A stretch of DNA of 64,000 bases from Donghicola mangrovi (GTDB lineage: Bacteria > Pseudomonadota > Alphaproteobacteria > Rhodobacterales > Rhodobacteraceae). The notes beneath the pieces were generated by a model that did no database searches, had not been told where the DNA came from, and worked only from the letters and a program-made list of their open reading frames with translations. Below, piece after piece: positions 8,251 through 16,768 of the stretch (position 1 is its first letter; each line of letters starts with the position of its first letter). The translations under genes were made by a program, and so were the position numbers. The DNA is taken from the NCBI RefSeq assembly GCF_013377535.1, contig NZ_JABCJE010000001.1:682001-746000 (forward strand). The letters run 5' to 3'.

Positions 8251-9744
8251 ATGCTCTGGTCGCTCGCAAAAATCATTCTGTTTGTTCTGATTGTCTCGGC
8301 TCTGACCCTTGGCGCTGGTTACCTGATGGAGGCCTCTGGCGGCATCCAGGTCGCCTTCGGTGGGATGGAGTTCAATCTGGGCCCGCTCCAGTCGGTGATC
8401 GCAGGCATCCTGCTGATCTTCGCTGTGTGGGTCCTGCTCAAGCTGCTGACCCTGCTGGTCGCGGTGCTGCGCTTTATCAACGGGGATGAAACCGCCATCA
8501 CCCGTTATTTCAGTCGCAACCGCGAACGCAAAGGGTTCAAGGCGCTGTCCGACGGCATGCTGGCCCTGGCCTCTGGCGAGGGGAAAGAGGCCATGAACAA
8601 GGCCCACCAAGCGGACAAGTACCTGAACCGTCCCGAACTGACCAACCTGATCACCGCCCAAGCGGCCGAGATGATCGGCGACACCAAAACCGCCGAGAAG
8701 GTCTACAAGGAACTGCTCAAGGACAACCGCACCCGTTTCGTCGGTGTGCGCGGTCTGCTGAAGCAGCGCCTGTCCGAGGGTAACAACGACGTCGCACTCA
8801 AGCTGGCCGAAACCGCATTCGCGCTGAAGCCCAAGCACGAGGAAACACAGGACGTTCTGCTGCGCCTGCAGGCTGAACATCAGGACTGGAAAGGGGCGCG
8901 TCAGACCCTTGCTACCAAGCTGAAGACCGGCACCCTGCCCCGCGACGTTCACAAGCGCCGCGATGCCGTGCTGGCTCTGTCCGAAGCCAAGGATCTGATC
9001 GCCGATGACACCTCGATCGAGGCCCGTGAAGAGGCGATCGAAGCCAACCGTCTGTCCCCCGACCTGATCCCCGCCGCCTGCATGGCCGCGCGTGGTTACG
9101 TCGCCAAGGGCAAGAAAAAGTACGCCGTGCGCGTGCTGAAAAAGGCTTGGGAAGTCTCGCCTCACCCCGATCTGGCCGCCGCCTTTGCCGAGATCGAGCC
9201 TGACGAGACCCCGCAGCAGCGACTGAAGCGTTTCGGCACCCTTCTGGGTAAGAACACCGACAACGCCGAAGCCAAGCAGCTGCTGGCCGAGCTGCACATC
9301 GCCGCCGAGGATTTCCCCGCCGCGCGCCGTGCGCTGGGTGATCTGGCTCAGGACATGCCCAACACCCGCACCCTGACCCTGATGGCCGCGATCGAGCGTG
9401 GCGAAGGCGCCGAGGATGCCGTGGTCCGTGGCTGGCTGGCCCGTGCGGTCACCGCGCCCCGCGGTCCGTCGTGGATTTGTGACAACTGTAACCACATCCA
9501 CAACGAATGGGTTCCGATCTGTGAGCATTGTAAGGGCTTTGATACGCTGGCATGGCGCCAGCCCCCCGCACAACTGCTGGCAACCACTGGTCTGAACGCG
9601 GAAATGCTGCCCTTGATCGTTGGCGCGCCGGACAAGCCCTCAGAGAACACGATCGTCCCCGTGACCGAGCCTGTGCCCACCGCAGAGGACATCGAAGAGG
9701 CCGAAGTGATCGAGGCCGAGACCACCAAAGAGACTTCAAAATAA
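8251..9744 (+). CDS. hemY: HemY-like TPR membrane protein with C-terminal Cys4 metal-binding motif
   Basis: The 497-residue protein has two N-terminal hydrophobic segments (about residues 3-25 and 43-70), the HemY_N region, then helical TPR-like repeats (about 100-380). Near the C-terminus (about 408-432) are two CxxC pairs, CDNC and CEHC, separated by a short linker and followed by FDTLAWR, resembling a rubredoxin-type knuckle. HemY of this family is not the protoporphyrinogen oxidase of Bacillus. It is named from the hemCDXY operon and has no proven enzymatic activity. It starts 11 bases after the mic60-like stop, so it is very probably co-transcribed with it and hemD. Confidence 0.85.
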   Translation: MLWSLAKIILFVLIVSALTLGAGYLMEASGGIQVAFGGMEFNLGPLQSVIAGILLIFAVWVLLKLLTLLVAVLRFINGDETAITRYFSRNRERKGFKALSDGMLALASGEGKEAMNKAHQADKYLNRPELTNLITAQAAEMIGDTKTAEKVYKELLKDNRTRFVGVRGLLKQRLSEGNNDVALKLAETAFALKPKHEETQDVLLRLQAEHQDWKGARQTLATKLKTGTLPRDVHKRRDAVLALSEAKDLIADDTSIEAREEAIEANRLSPDLIPAACMAARGYVAKGKKKYAVRVLKKAWEVSPHPDLAAAFAEIEPDETPQQRLKRFGTLLGKNTDNAEAKQLLAELHIAAEDFPAARRALGDLAQDMPNTRTLTLMAAIERGEGAEDAVVRGWLARAVTAPRGPSWICDNCNHIHNEWVPICEHCKGFDTLAWRQPPAQLLATTGLNAEMLPLIVGAPDKPSENTIVPVTEPVPTAEDIEEAEVIEAETTKETSK

Positions 9745-9810
9745 GTCTTTTCCCTGAGGTGCGCGGGTGATAAAGCGCACCTCACGCCGGATCTGGAGCC
9801 AGATCCGCAC

Positions 9811-9886
9811 GCCGCAGTAGCTCAGCTGGTAGAGCACGTCATTCGTAATGATGGGGTCGGGGGTTCGAGTCCCTTCTGCGGCACCA
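9811..9886 (+). tRNA. tRNA-Thr (anticodon CGT)
   Basis: The cloverleaf folds fully. The acceptor stem is GCCGCAG/CTGCGGC (9811-9817 with 9876-9882) and the D stem is GCTC/GAGC. The anticodon stem is CGTCA/TGATG with loop TTCGTAA, giving anticodon CGT at 9844-9846. The T loop is TTCGAGT, the discriminator base is A, and CCA is encoded at 9884-9886. It reads ACG codons. Confidence 0.97.
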
Positions 9887-9926
9887 CTTTTCCGAAAAAT
9901 TCGAAGTATACCGATCAGGGGATTTC

Positions 9927-9990
9927 GTGCCTGTTGCGACTGGCCGCCTTGATGGTTTCGACTCACCCGACGACTGAGTGCAACAGGCAC
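9927..9990. other. Long inverted repeat / structured element downstream of tRNA-Thr
   Basis: GTGCCTGTTGC (9927-9937) is the perfect reverse complement of GCAACAGGCAC (9980-9990). Inside it, ACTCA (9961-9965) pairs with TGAGT (9975-9979), directly stacked on the 3' arm. The element lies in the 320-base gap between the tRNA and motB (9887-10206), which has no convincing gene. It could be a transcript end structure, a small structured RNA or an old recombination scar. No transposase or integrase is nearby. Confidence 0.55.
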
Positions 9991-10148
9991 TTATTGGGTA
10001 CCACTTCTTGACCTTTTTTCAGAGTCATTTTTGGGGTTGATTTGTGAAACTTTTGAAAACATCCAATACGCTGAAAAGTATGAATGCATTACTGACCTAA
10101 TTTTGAGCGAGGCACCTGTTTACCAACTGTTCGGGTTCTCTGCGGGAA

Positions 10149-10163
10149 TTAAGATTCTGATAA
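10149..10163 (+). promoter_or_regulatory. CtrA-box-like site upstream of motB
   Basis: TTAA (10149-10152), seven bases, then ATAA (10160-10163). It differs by one base from the TTAA-N7-TTAA consensus of the alphaproteobacterial regulator CtrA, 44 bases before the motB start. The match is short, so by itself it is weak. Confidence 0.3.
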
Positions 10164-10206
10164 TACCTCCGACCTATCCCTGAACGTGGTGGGAAAGGTG
10201 GTAGAC

Positions 10207-11022
10207 ATGGCAGCGAATGCAAACGCGCCAGTCATCATCAAAAGAAAGAAAGTCATCGCCGGTGGTGGGCACCATGGCGGCGCATGGAAGGTGGCCTATG
10301 CCGACTTCGTGACCGCTATGATGGCGTTCTTTTTGTTGATGTGGCTGCTCAACGCGACAACAGAACAGCAACGTAAGGGGCTGGCGGATTATTTCACGCC
10401 GGACATACCCGTCGCCCGGATTTCCGGGGGCGGTAAGGGTAATTTTGGCGGCGAAAGTCTGCAATCCGAGGAAACTCTGGCGCTGGAGGGCAGGGGTGCG
10501 ACTTCACTGAACCCGACAGAAGAGAATAAGGCGCGCGGTGCCATTCTGGAGCTGGAACTGAAGCTGGAAGAGGCTTTGGAAGAGAGTTCCGCCGACCCGT
10601 CTCATCGGATTTACGAGTTCCGTATGACCGACGAAGGCCCGGCGCTTGAACTGGAAGAGGGGCCCGAATCGATGCTTTTCCTGACCGGAACAGCAGAGCC
10701 GACAGCGGATTTCAGACACTTCCTTAAGGCAGTTTCTGCCACGGCGCAGGAAACGGATCATGACTTTATGGTGGCGGGCCACATGTCCTCGAATCCCTTG
10801 GTTCTGCGGGATAATCCCACGTGGCGCTTGTCACTGGACCGGGCGGATAAGGTACGGGAATTGCTGGAAAAGGGTGGCCTTCATCGAGACCGGATCAAGC
10901 GTGTGACGGGATTTGGGGACCAGCGGCTAAAGTACCCTGATGCGCCGATGGCCTTGGGCAACAACCGGATCGAGATCATCATTCTGCAAAAACCGGCACG
11001 GGTTCCGTTAGGCAGCCATTAA
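10207..11022 (+). CDS. motB: Flagellar motor stator protein MotB
   Basis: The 271-residue protein starts MAANANAPVIIKRKKV. The ATG at 10207 follows GGGAAAGGTGG at 10191-10201; an in-frame GTG at 10186 is less likely. After a basic N-terminus comes GGGHHGGAWKVAYADFVTAMMAFFLLMWLL, the MotB transmembrane helix with the proton-binding Asp (YADF). Next are a plug/linker with an acidic stretch and an OmpA-like peptidoglycan-binding domain (about residues 150-260, NPLVLRDNPTWRLSLDRAD and GFGDQRL). It anchors the stator to the cell wall. motA is 9.3 kb away. Confidence 0.95.
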   Translation: MAANANAPVIIKRKKVIAGGGHHGGAWKVAYADFVTAMMAFFLLMWLLNATTEQQRKGLADYFTPDIPVARISGGGKGNFGGESLQSEETLALEGRGATSLNPTEENKARGAILELELKLEEALEESSADPSHRIYEFRMTDEGPALELEEGPESMLFLTGTAEPTADFRHFLKAVSATAQETDHDFMVAGHMSSNPLVLRDNPTWRLSLDRADKVRELLEKGGLHRDRIKRVTGFGDQRLKYPDAPMALGNNRIEIIILQKPARVPLGSH

Positions 11023-11071
11023 GCCTGCGTCCGTATGCATGGGGCATGACCGCCAAACTCAGGGGTGCCCC

Positions 11072-12367
11072 ATGACTATTTCCTCGTCACTGAATGCCGG
11101 TGTGGCCGGACTTGCCGCGAATGCGGGAAGGCTTGCGACCATTTCGGACAACATCGCGAACGCGTCGACCTACGGCTATAAAAAGGCCGAGGCCGATTTC
11201 CATTCCATGGTCGTTGGGGGCGCTGGCGGGGAATATTCAGCAGGCGGGGTCCGCATCACCACGGCGCGGCGGATTGGCGAGTCGGGCTCTTTGGTCACGA
11301 CCGAGAATTCGACCGACTTGGCAGTGCGTGGCCGTGGTTTTCTGCCAGTGACCCAGCATTCGGGGATCGAAACCGGCAACGAAGAGATGCTGTTGACGAC
11401 AACAGGGTCCTTCCGGACAGATTCCGAAGGGTACCTGACCACTGGCTCCGGACTGGTTCTGCTTGGCTGGCCAGCTTTGCCCGATGGGTCCTTCCCGACC
11501 TATGCGCGTGATACGGCGGATGCCTTGGTTCCAGTGCAGATCAACGTGAACCAACTGTCGGGCGAGCCGACAACTCAAGTCAGTCTGGGGGTAAACCTTC
11601 CGGCCAGTGAAACGGCGTCTGACGCAGCCGGTGCGATGCAGGAATTGTCGATCGAATATTTCGACAACTTGGGCACGTCACAGAGCCTCGACATCACATT
11701 CTCGCCGACCATTCCGACCAGCGGATCCAGCAATGAGTGGACCATGACCATCATGGATGGGGCAACCGGCGGCACCGTCATTGGGGAATACACTCTGACC
11801 TTTGACGACTCGCGCGCATCGGGCGGTACTCTGGCATCTGTCGCGGCATTGACCGGGGGCACTTATGATGGCGCGACCGGCAAGTTCACCGTCAATGTCG
11901 AAGGTGGACCGATCGAATTCGACATCGGCTCTTTGGGCAGCGCGTCAGGTATGACCCAGCTGTCCGACGATTTCGCGCCGTTGTCGATCAGCAAGGACGG
12001 TTACGAGATCGGCAACGTCACCTCTGTAGAGGTTGACGAAAACGGCACCGTCCATGCCCTCTATGACACCGGCATCACCCGCGCTATCTACAAAATTCCG
12101 TTGGTGGATTTGCCCAATCCCGATGGTCTGATTGCTCTGGACAGCCAGACCTATTCGCCCTCGCCAGATAGCGGCAGCTTCTTCCTCTGGGATGCGGGTG
12201 ACGGACCGACTGGCGACATCATCAGCTACGCGCTCGAGGAATCCAACGTGGATGTCGCGGGCGAGCTGACCGACCTGATCCAGACCCAGCGCGCCTATTC
12301 GTCGAATGCGAAGATCATCCAAACGGTCGACGAAATGCTTCAAGAGACCACCAACATCAAACGCTAA
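11072..12367 (+). CDS. flgE: Flagellar hook protein FlgE
   Basis: The 431-residue protein starts MTISSSLNAGVAGLAANAGRLATISDNIAN, the N-terminal rod/hook signature, with NASTYGYKKAEADF following. The start at 11072 follows AGGGGT and excludes a 12-codon-longer frame. The C-terminus has the paired helix ESNVDVAGELTDLIQTQRAYSSNAKIIQTVDEMLQETTNIKR that packs with the N-terminal helix in the axial D0 core. The middle (about 90-380) is the variable D1/D2 region. It forms the hook between rod and filament. It is followed after 10 bases by flgK. Confidence 0.93.
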   Translation: MTISSSLNAGVAGLAANAGRLATISDNIANASTYGYKKAEADFHSMVVGGAGGEYSAGGVRITTARRIGESGSLVTTENSTDLAVRGRGFLPVTQHSGIETGNEEMLLTTTGSFRTDSEGYLTTGSGLVLLGWPALPDGSFPTYARDTADALVPVQINVNQLSGEPTTQVSLGVNLPASETASDAAGAMQELSIEYFDNLGTSQSLDITFSPTIPTSGSSNEWTMTIMDGATGGTVIGEYTLTFDDSRASGGTLASVAALTGGTYDGATGKFTVNVEGGPIEFDIGSLGSASGMTQLSDDFAPLSISKDGYEIGNVTSVEVDENGTVHALYDTGITRAIYKIPLVDLPNPDGLIALDSQTYSPSPDSGSFFLWDAGDGPTGDIISYALEESNVDVAGELTDLIQTQRAYSSNAKIIQTVDEMLQETTNIKR

Positions 12368-12377
12368 GGGGGTCTGA

Positions 12378-13700
12378 ATGTCTCTGACGAGTGCAATTTC
12401 CAATGCGCTGTCGGGTTTGGGCGCGTCGTCTCTGGCGGCAGAGATCGTGTCTTCGAACCTGTCCAACGCGACGAACGAAACCTATGCCAAGCGCGAGATC
12501 ACGCAGGTCTCGAATATCAATGGCGGCGTCAAAGTTACCGGAATCCTTCGGCAGCGCGACGCGGCGTTACAGTCGTCGGTAAACAGTCAGGCGGCCAATT
12601 TTGCCGCAGCGAACACGCGCACTCTGGCCTTTGCCGGGGTGGACGCTGCTGTCGGAACCGTCGGGGAAGATGGCAGCCTGACCAGCACGCTGGATGCGCT
12701 GCAATCCGCGCTGATTTCCGCCTCGGCCGCGCCCGAAAGCGATCTGCGGCTGCAACAAGTGCTATACGCAGCGGGTGATTTGGCGACCGGTATGAACAAT
12801 GTCGAAGAGGCGATTCAGGCCGAGCGATTGTCGGCAGACCAGTCCATCGCCACCGATATCGATGTCGCGAATGAGGCCCTGAGCCAGATCGAAAAGCTGA
12901 ACAAGCAGATCGTTACTCTGTCGGCCAATGGTCGCAGCACCGCGACACTTCTGGATCGCCGGGACGCCGCGGTCGCGACCCTGTCCGAGATCATTCCCGT
13001 TCGGATGCTTGAGCGTGACAGCGGAGCTATCGCCTTGGTCAGCCGCGGCGGGCAGGTTCTGCTGGATGGCAAGGCTGTGACGCTGGAGTTTACGGCCGCT
13101 CAGGGAATGGACGCCGAAATGAGCCTTGCTGGTGGTGCGCTTTCGGGCGTTTCGATCGCGGGCAAGGATGGCAGCGATATTAGCGATCGCTTGGTTGGTG
13201 GTCGGCTCGAGGCCGCGTTCGAGGTGCGCGACAGCCTGATGCCAACGGCCAGCGAAGAACTGGATGCTCTGCGGCAGCAGCTTCTGTCTGACACAAGCTT
13301 CGACGGGGCGGGCCTGTTTACCGAAACGAATGGCAAATTGTCGGTTAACTCGCAGCTCGAGGCAGAGCCCTGGCGTCTGCGGGATGGCTTTGCGGCGGCC
13401 GGCCAAGGCTATGCGGGCAACACTGGTTACCTTGATACCCTGACACAGGGGCTGTCCGATCTGTCGGGTGTTTTCGGTGACTATGTCACGGGCCAATCGG
13501 GCCAACTGCTGCGCGCGGAAATGAGCCAAAGCGCCGCGAGTGCAAGCTATGCGGCGATGTCCGAGGCGGTCGCCGCAGAGGGCGTGGACAGTGATGCGGA
13601 ACTCCAAACTCTTTTGATAATTGAGAAAATCTACACGGCGAATGCGCGGGTGATCTCGGTCGTGGACGAGATGATGGACACATTGATGAGGATGACGTGA
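12378..13700 (+). CDS. flgK: Flagellar hook-filament junction protein 1 (FlgK, HAP1)
   Basis: The 440-residue protein starts MSLTSAISNALSGLGASSLAAEIVSSNLSNATNETYAKREITQV, typical of FlgK. It has a helical D0/D1 region with LEKLNKQI-like coiled segments near 165 and a C-terminal helix ending EKIYTANARVISVVDEMMDTLMRMT. Enterobacterial FlgK is about 547 residues, so the outer domain is reduced here. It joins hook to filament. Upstream GGGGGTCTGA provides the ribosome binding site. Its stop overlaps the flgL start (TGATG). Confidence 0.9.
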   Translation: MSLTSAISNALSGLGASSLAAEIVSSNLSNATNETYAKREITQVSNINGGVKVTGILRQRDAALQSSVNSQAANFAAANTRTLAFAGVDAAVGTVGEDGSLTSTLDALQSALISASAAPESDLRLQQVLYAAGDLATGMNNVEEAIQAERLSADQSIATDIDVANEALSQIEKLNKQIVTLSANGRSTATLLDRRDAAVATLSEIIPVRMLERDSGAIALVSRGGQVLLDGKAVTLEFTAAQGMDAEMSLAGGALSGVSIAGKDGSDISDRLVGGRLEAAFEVRDSLMPTASEELDALRQQLLSDTSFDGAGLFTETNGKLSVNSQLEAEPWRLRDGFAAAGQGYAGNTGYLDTLTQGLSDLSGVFGDYVTGQSGQLLRAEMSQSAASASYAAMSEAVAAEGVDSDAELQTLLIIEKIYTANARVISVVDEMMDTLMRMT

Positions 13701-14668
13701 TGATCTCGGCAAGTGGTGATCTGGCACAATATCTGGCCCTGCGTCGGGCGAATACCCAAGTCAGTAGTGGTTTTGAAACGGCGGCAGCAACAGTTGCCGA
13801 GGGCAAGATTCAGAACCTGAGAGAGACTTTCCAATCGGATTTCAGACCATTGAATGCCGTCCAGAATACGCTGACGCGGATTGGGGCTTACCAAGAGGCC
13901 GGTACTCAGGCGGCCTTCTTTCTGGAGCAACAGCAAGCTGCATTGGGGGCAGTTGGGGATCTGGCCACAGCGCTGTCCCAAGATATGGTTGCCGCCCAAG
14001 AGTCCGCGGCCACCGGAACCCTTGATACGATTTCGGCAAGCGCCCGGTCTGCGTTCGAGCAGACGGTCGGAACGCTGAACGGGGCTGCAGGTGGGCGTCA
14101 TCTGTTTTCTGGTGCGGCGGTCGATACGGCTCCGCTGCCGGATGGCTCAGCTATGTTGCAGACCCTGTCGACCGAGATTGCAGGCATGTCTCACGCGGAT
14201 GCGGCCGCGCATATCCAGACATTCTTTACTGATCCTGCGGGGGGATATGCGGCGTCCTTTGCCGGGGCCGAGAGTGAGGGGGTCAGCTTTACCATAGGCG
14301 ATCAGCAGAGTGCTTCAGCGGATCTGACCGCGATGTCCCCGGCGTTGCGTCAGGCATTGGCGGCGATGGCAACGGGGGCTCTAATCGCAGATGCTGATGT
14401 GGTCGGGGAGGCCGGCGTTGCCCTGTTAACCAGTGCCCAAGGTATCGCTGACGCGCGCGGGACGATCGGGGTAACTCAGGAACGGATCGAGACGTTTCAG
14501 GCGCGGAACAGCGCAATGGCGACCTCGATGGAACTGCGTCTGACAGAGATGACCACGCCGGACATGTACGACGCCGCCAGCGAACTGGAGCAATACGAAC
14601 AGGCGTTAGAGCGGCTGTATCTGGTGACCTCCCGAATGGCGTCGATGAACTTTGCGGAGTTCATGTGA
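13700..14668 (+). CDS. flgL: Flagellar hook-filament junction protein 3 (FlgL, HAP3)
   Basis: The 322-residue protein starts MISASGDLAQYLALRRANTQV. I chose the ATG at 13700, coupled to the flgK stop, over the GTG one codon earlier. It is a flagellin-like protein. The helical N-terminus contains LRETFQSDFRPLNAVQNTLTRI, the centre is a small variable domain, and the C-terminal helix EQYEQALERLYLVTSRMASMNFAEFM resembles the flagellin C-terminus. FlgL sits between FlgK and the filament. The order flgE-flgK-flgL-flgI with 1-base overlaps indicates one operon. Confidence 0.88.
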   Translation: MISASGDLAQYLALRRANTQVSSGFETAAATVAEGKIQNLRETFQSDFRPLNAVQNTLTRIGAYQEAGTQAAFFLEQQQAALGAVGDLATALSQDMVAAQESAATGTLDTISASARSAFEQTVGTLNGAAGGRHLFSGAAVDTAPLPDGSAMLQTLSTEIAGMSHADAAAHIQTFFTDPAGGYAASFAGAESEGVSFTIGDQQSASADLTAMSPALRQALAAMATGALIADADVVGEAGVALLTSAQGIADARGTIGVTQERIETFQARNSAMATSMELRLTEMTTPDMYDAASELEQYEQALERLYLVTSRMASMNFAEFM

Positions 14669-15768
14669 TGCGTCGGATACTGGTAGCCCTGATGATGATC
14701 CTGGTTGCCGAGGCGGCAATCGCCTCGCCGATCCGGCTGAAAGATCTGGTCGAGTTTGATGGCGTACGGGGCAACGATTTGGTGGGCTATGGCCTTGTCG
14801 TTGGCCTGAACGGGACGGGTGACGGGTTCCGCAATGCGCCGTTTACCGAAGAAATGCTGGGAACCATGCTGGAAAGGCTTGGGGTTAACGTCACGGGCGA
14901 GCAGCTTCGGCCTCAGAACGTGGCAGGCGTGTTTGTGACGGCCAGTCTGCCGCCGTTTGCGCGGGCGGGGACGCAGATCGACGTGACGGTTTCTGCGATC
15001 GGGGATGCCAAAAGCCTGCTTGGGGGGACGCTGGTTATGACCCCTCTGAATGCCGCCGATGGGGATATTTACGCCGTTGCCCAAGGCACGATTATCGCCG
15101 CAGGTGCCGTCGCAAGCGGCCAAGCGGCCGAAGTTGTTCAGGGGGTGCCGACCTCGGGGACTATTCCCGCCGGAGCCAGAGTGGAGCGCGAAGTTGCGTT
15201 CGAGCTTGGGTCGCTGGATCGTTTGAGGCTTGCCCTGCGCGAGCCTGATTTTACGACGGCAGCGCGGATCGAGCGGGCTGTTAATGGTAAATTCGGACGC
15301 GCGGTTGCGCGGATGACGGATTCCGGTACCGTTGAGCTGGACGTTCCTGCGACACGGGCGTCCTCGCCGGCACATGCTATCGGTGCCATTGAGAACCTGT
15401 TGATCGAGCCAGAGCGCCGCGCGCGCGTCGTGATTGATCAAAGATCTGGGACCATCGTCATGGGCGATGACGTGCGGATTGCGCGTGTGGCGGTGGCTCA
15501 GGGGAACCTGACATTGCGGGTCAGCGAAGAGCCTGTCGTCTCGCAACCGAACCCGTTTTCGGACGGTGAGACGATTGTTTTGCCGCGCACAACCGCCTCG
15601 ATCGAAGAGGGGCAGGGCGTGGGGTTGGCAGAGGTGCGTGGGGGAACGTCGTTGTCGCAAGTAATCGGGGGGCTGAATGCCTTGGGCGTCTCGCCCCGCG
15701 ACATGATCGACATTCTGAAAAGCATCAAGGCGGCTGGCGCCCTGTATGCAGAATTGGTTGTGAAATAG
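14668..15768 (+). CDS. flgI: Flagellar P-ring protein FlgI
   Basis: The 366-residue protein has a cleavable signal peptide (MRRILVALMMILVAEAAIA), then the strongly conserved FlgI beginning RLKDLVEFDGVRGNDLVGYG and VVGLNGTGDG. Later conserved parts include QIDVTVSAIGDAKSLLGG, RARVVIDQRSGTIVMG and the C-terminal GVSPRDMIDILKSIKAAGALYAELVVK. It forms the peptidoglycan-level ring of the basal body. It starts at the ATG at 14668, overlapping the flgL stop by one base, and faces fliP convergently. Confidence 0.96.
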   Translation: MRRILVALMMILVAEAAIASPIRLKDLVEFDGVRGNDLVGYGLVVGLNGTGDGFRNAPFTEEMLGTMLERLGVNVTGEQLRPQNVAGVFVTASLPPFARAGTQIDVTVSAIGDAKSLLGGTLVMTPLNAADGDIYAVAQGTIIAAGAVASGQAAEVVQGVPTSGTIPAGARVEREVAFELGSLDRLRLALREPDFTTAARIERAVNGKFGRAVARMTDSGTVELDVPATRASSPAHAIGAIENLLIEPERRARVVIDQRSGTIVMGDDVRIARVAVAQGNLTLRVSEEPVVSQPNPFSDGETIVLPRTTASIEEGQGVGLAEVRGGTSLSQVIGGLNALGVSPRDMIDILKSIKAAGALYAELVVK

Positions 15769-15772
15769 GGGG

Positions 15773-15790
15773 CATGGGCCTTAGCCCATG
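15773..15790. terminator. Bidirectional hairpin between flgI and fliP
   Basis: CATGGGC (15773-15779) pairs perfectly with GCCCATG (15784-15790) around CTTA, with flanking G and C runs that extend the stem. The fliP stop codon lies in its loop and the last fliP codons form its arm. There is no T tract. Confidence 0.5.
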
Positions 15791-16521
15791 TACCCCGTTA
15801 CCAGGCCTTCGGCCAAAAGGGACCACCCATTGCTGACCACGAAGAACCCGAGTTTAAAGGGAAGCGACACCACCGATGGCGGCACCATCATCATCCCCAT
15901 CGACATCAGGATCGCTGAAACGATCAGATCGATGATCAAGAACGGCAGATAGACCACGAAGCCGACCTGAAACGCCAAGGTGAGTTCCGACAGAATAAAG
16001 CTCGGCACCAGCAGCGAGAACGGCGCGTTCTCCAGCGTCAAATCGGCGGTATTCATTCCGCGCGTTTCGGCTAGCCGATATAGTCCCTCCACATCAATCC
16101 GCGGTGTGATGAACCCGCGAAGGGGGCCTTGGGTGCGCTCGTAGGCCAGTTCTATGTTGATTTGTCCCGCATTAAGGGGCTTCAGCGCATTTTCCCAGAT
16201 ATCCAGAAAGACCGGCTCCATGACGAAGTAAGTCAGGAAGAGCGCGATGGTGATAAGCAGAATATTCGGCGGTGATTGCTGCAGCCCCAAGCCGGATCGC
16301 ACCACCACAAGCACCGTAAGCATAAACGGAAAACAGGTCACCATCATCATGCCGGCCGGGACCAAGGTGATCGCGGTCACAGAGGCGATCACCTGAATGA
16401 CACGCTGGCTCAGACCGTCGTCCATGGTCATCCCGCCGATGTCGACCCCTTGGGCGTGCGCAGCCGTGCCGATGCCAAAGACGGAGGCGGCCAGCAGTAG
16501 GGCAATCAGATTACGCTTCAT
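15781..16521 (-). CDS. fliP: Flagellar export gate protein FliP
   Basis: The 246-residue inner-membrane protein has a signal peptide (MKRNLIALLLAASVFGIGTAAHAQ), as is usual for FliP. Four hydrophobic segments follow, with conserved TCFPFMLTVLVVVRSGLGLQQSPPN, FLTYFVMEPVF, and the C-terminal LTLAFQVGFVVYLPFLIIDLIVSAILMSMGMMMVPP. FliP, FliQ and FliR form the export-gate channel of the flagellar type III secretion system. It is the last gene of fliF-fliH-fliN-fliP and overlaps fliN by 11 bases. Confidence 0.95.
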   Translation of the reverse strand: MKRNLIALLLAASVFGIGTAAHAQGVDIGGMTMDDGLSQRVIQVIASVTAITLVPAGMMMVTCFPFMLTVLVVVRSGLGLQQSPPNILLITIALFLTYFVMEPVFLDIWENALKPLNAGQINIELAYERTQGPLRGFITPRIDVEGLYRLAETRGMNTADLTLENAPFSLLVPSFILSELTLAFQVGFVVYLPFLIIDLIVSAILMSMGMMMVPPSVVSLPFKLGFFVVSNGWSLLAEGLVTGYMG

Positions 16522-16765
16522 TTTCGAAACTCTTGACCGAGGTCAGGCGGACCGACAGGGAGCGACGGGTGCCGTCGTCAACTTCTTCGAGAATACCGTG
16601 GGCGATCACACGCTCGCCGATCATGATCTCGACCGGATCGTCGATCTTTTGCTCGAGCGTCAGCACCGCGTTCGGGGCCAGTTCCAGAAGTTCCCCCAGA
16701 GAGGGACGCGCGCGTCCGACGCAGACATGAACCTCGATGGGAAGCGCGGAAAAGCGGTTGGTCAT
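16511..16765 (-). CDS. fliN: Flagellar motor switch protein FliN
   Basis: This 84-residue protein is little more than the SpoA (surface presentation of antigens) domain of FliN: LPIEVHVCVGRARPSLGELLELAPNAVLTLEQ, then DPVEIMIGERVIAHGILEEVDDG and a final RLTSV strand. FliN forms the C-ring with FliM and FliG and helps deliver export cargo. It is short compared with the 137-residue enterobacterial protein, but this is common in alphaproteobacteria. fliM and fliG are not found in the window. Confidence 0.9.
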   Translation of the reverse strand: MTNRFSALPIEVHVCVGRARPSLGELLELAPNAVLTLEQKIDDPVEIMIGERVIAHGILEEVDDGTRRSLSVRLTSVKSFENEA

Positions 16766-16768
16766 GGT

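Noticed and set aside
9736-9990. 84-residue minus-strand frame across the tRNA-Thr gene
   Set aside because: It is the antisense translation of a tRNA (stretch GTRTPDPIITNDVLYQLSY), a known annotation artefact; the tRNA folds perfectly.
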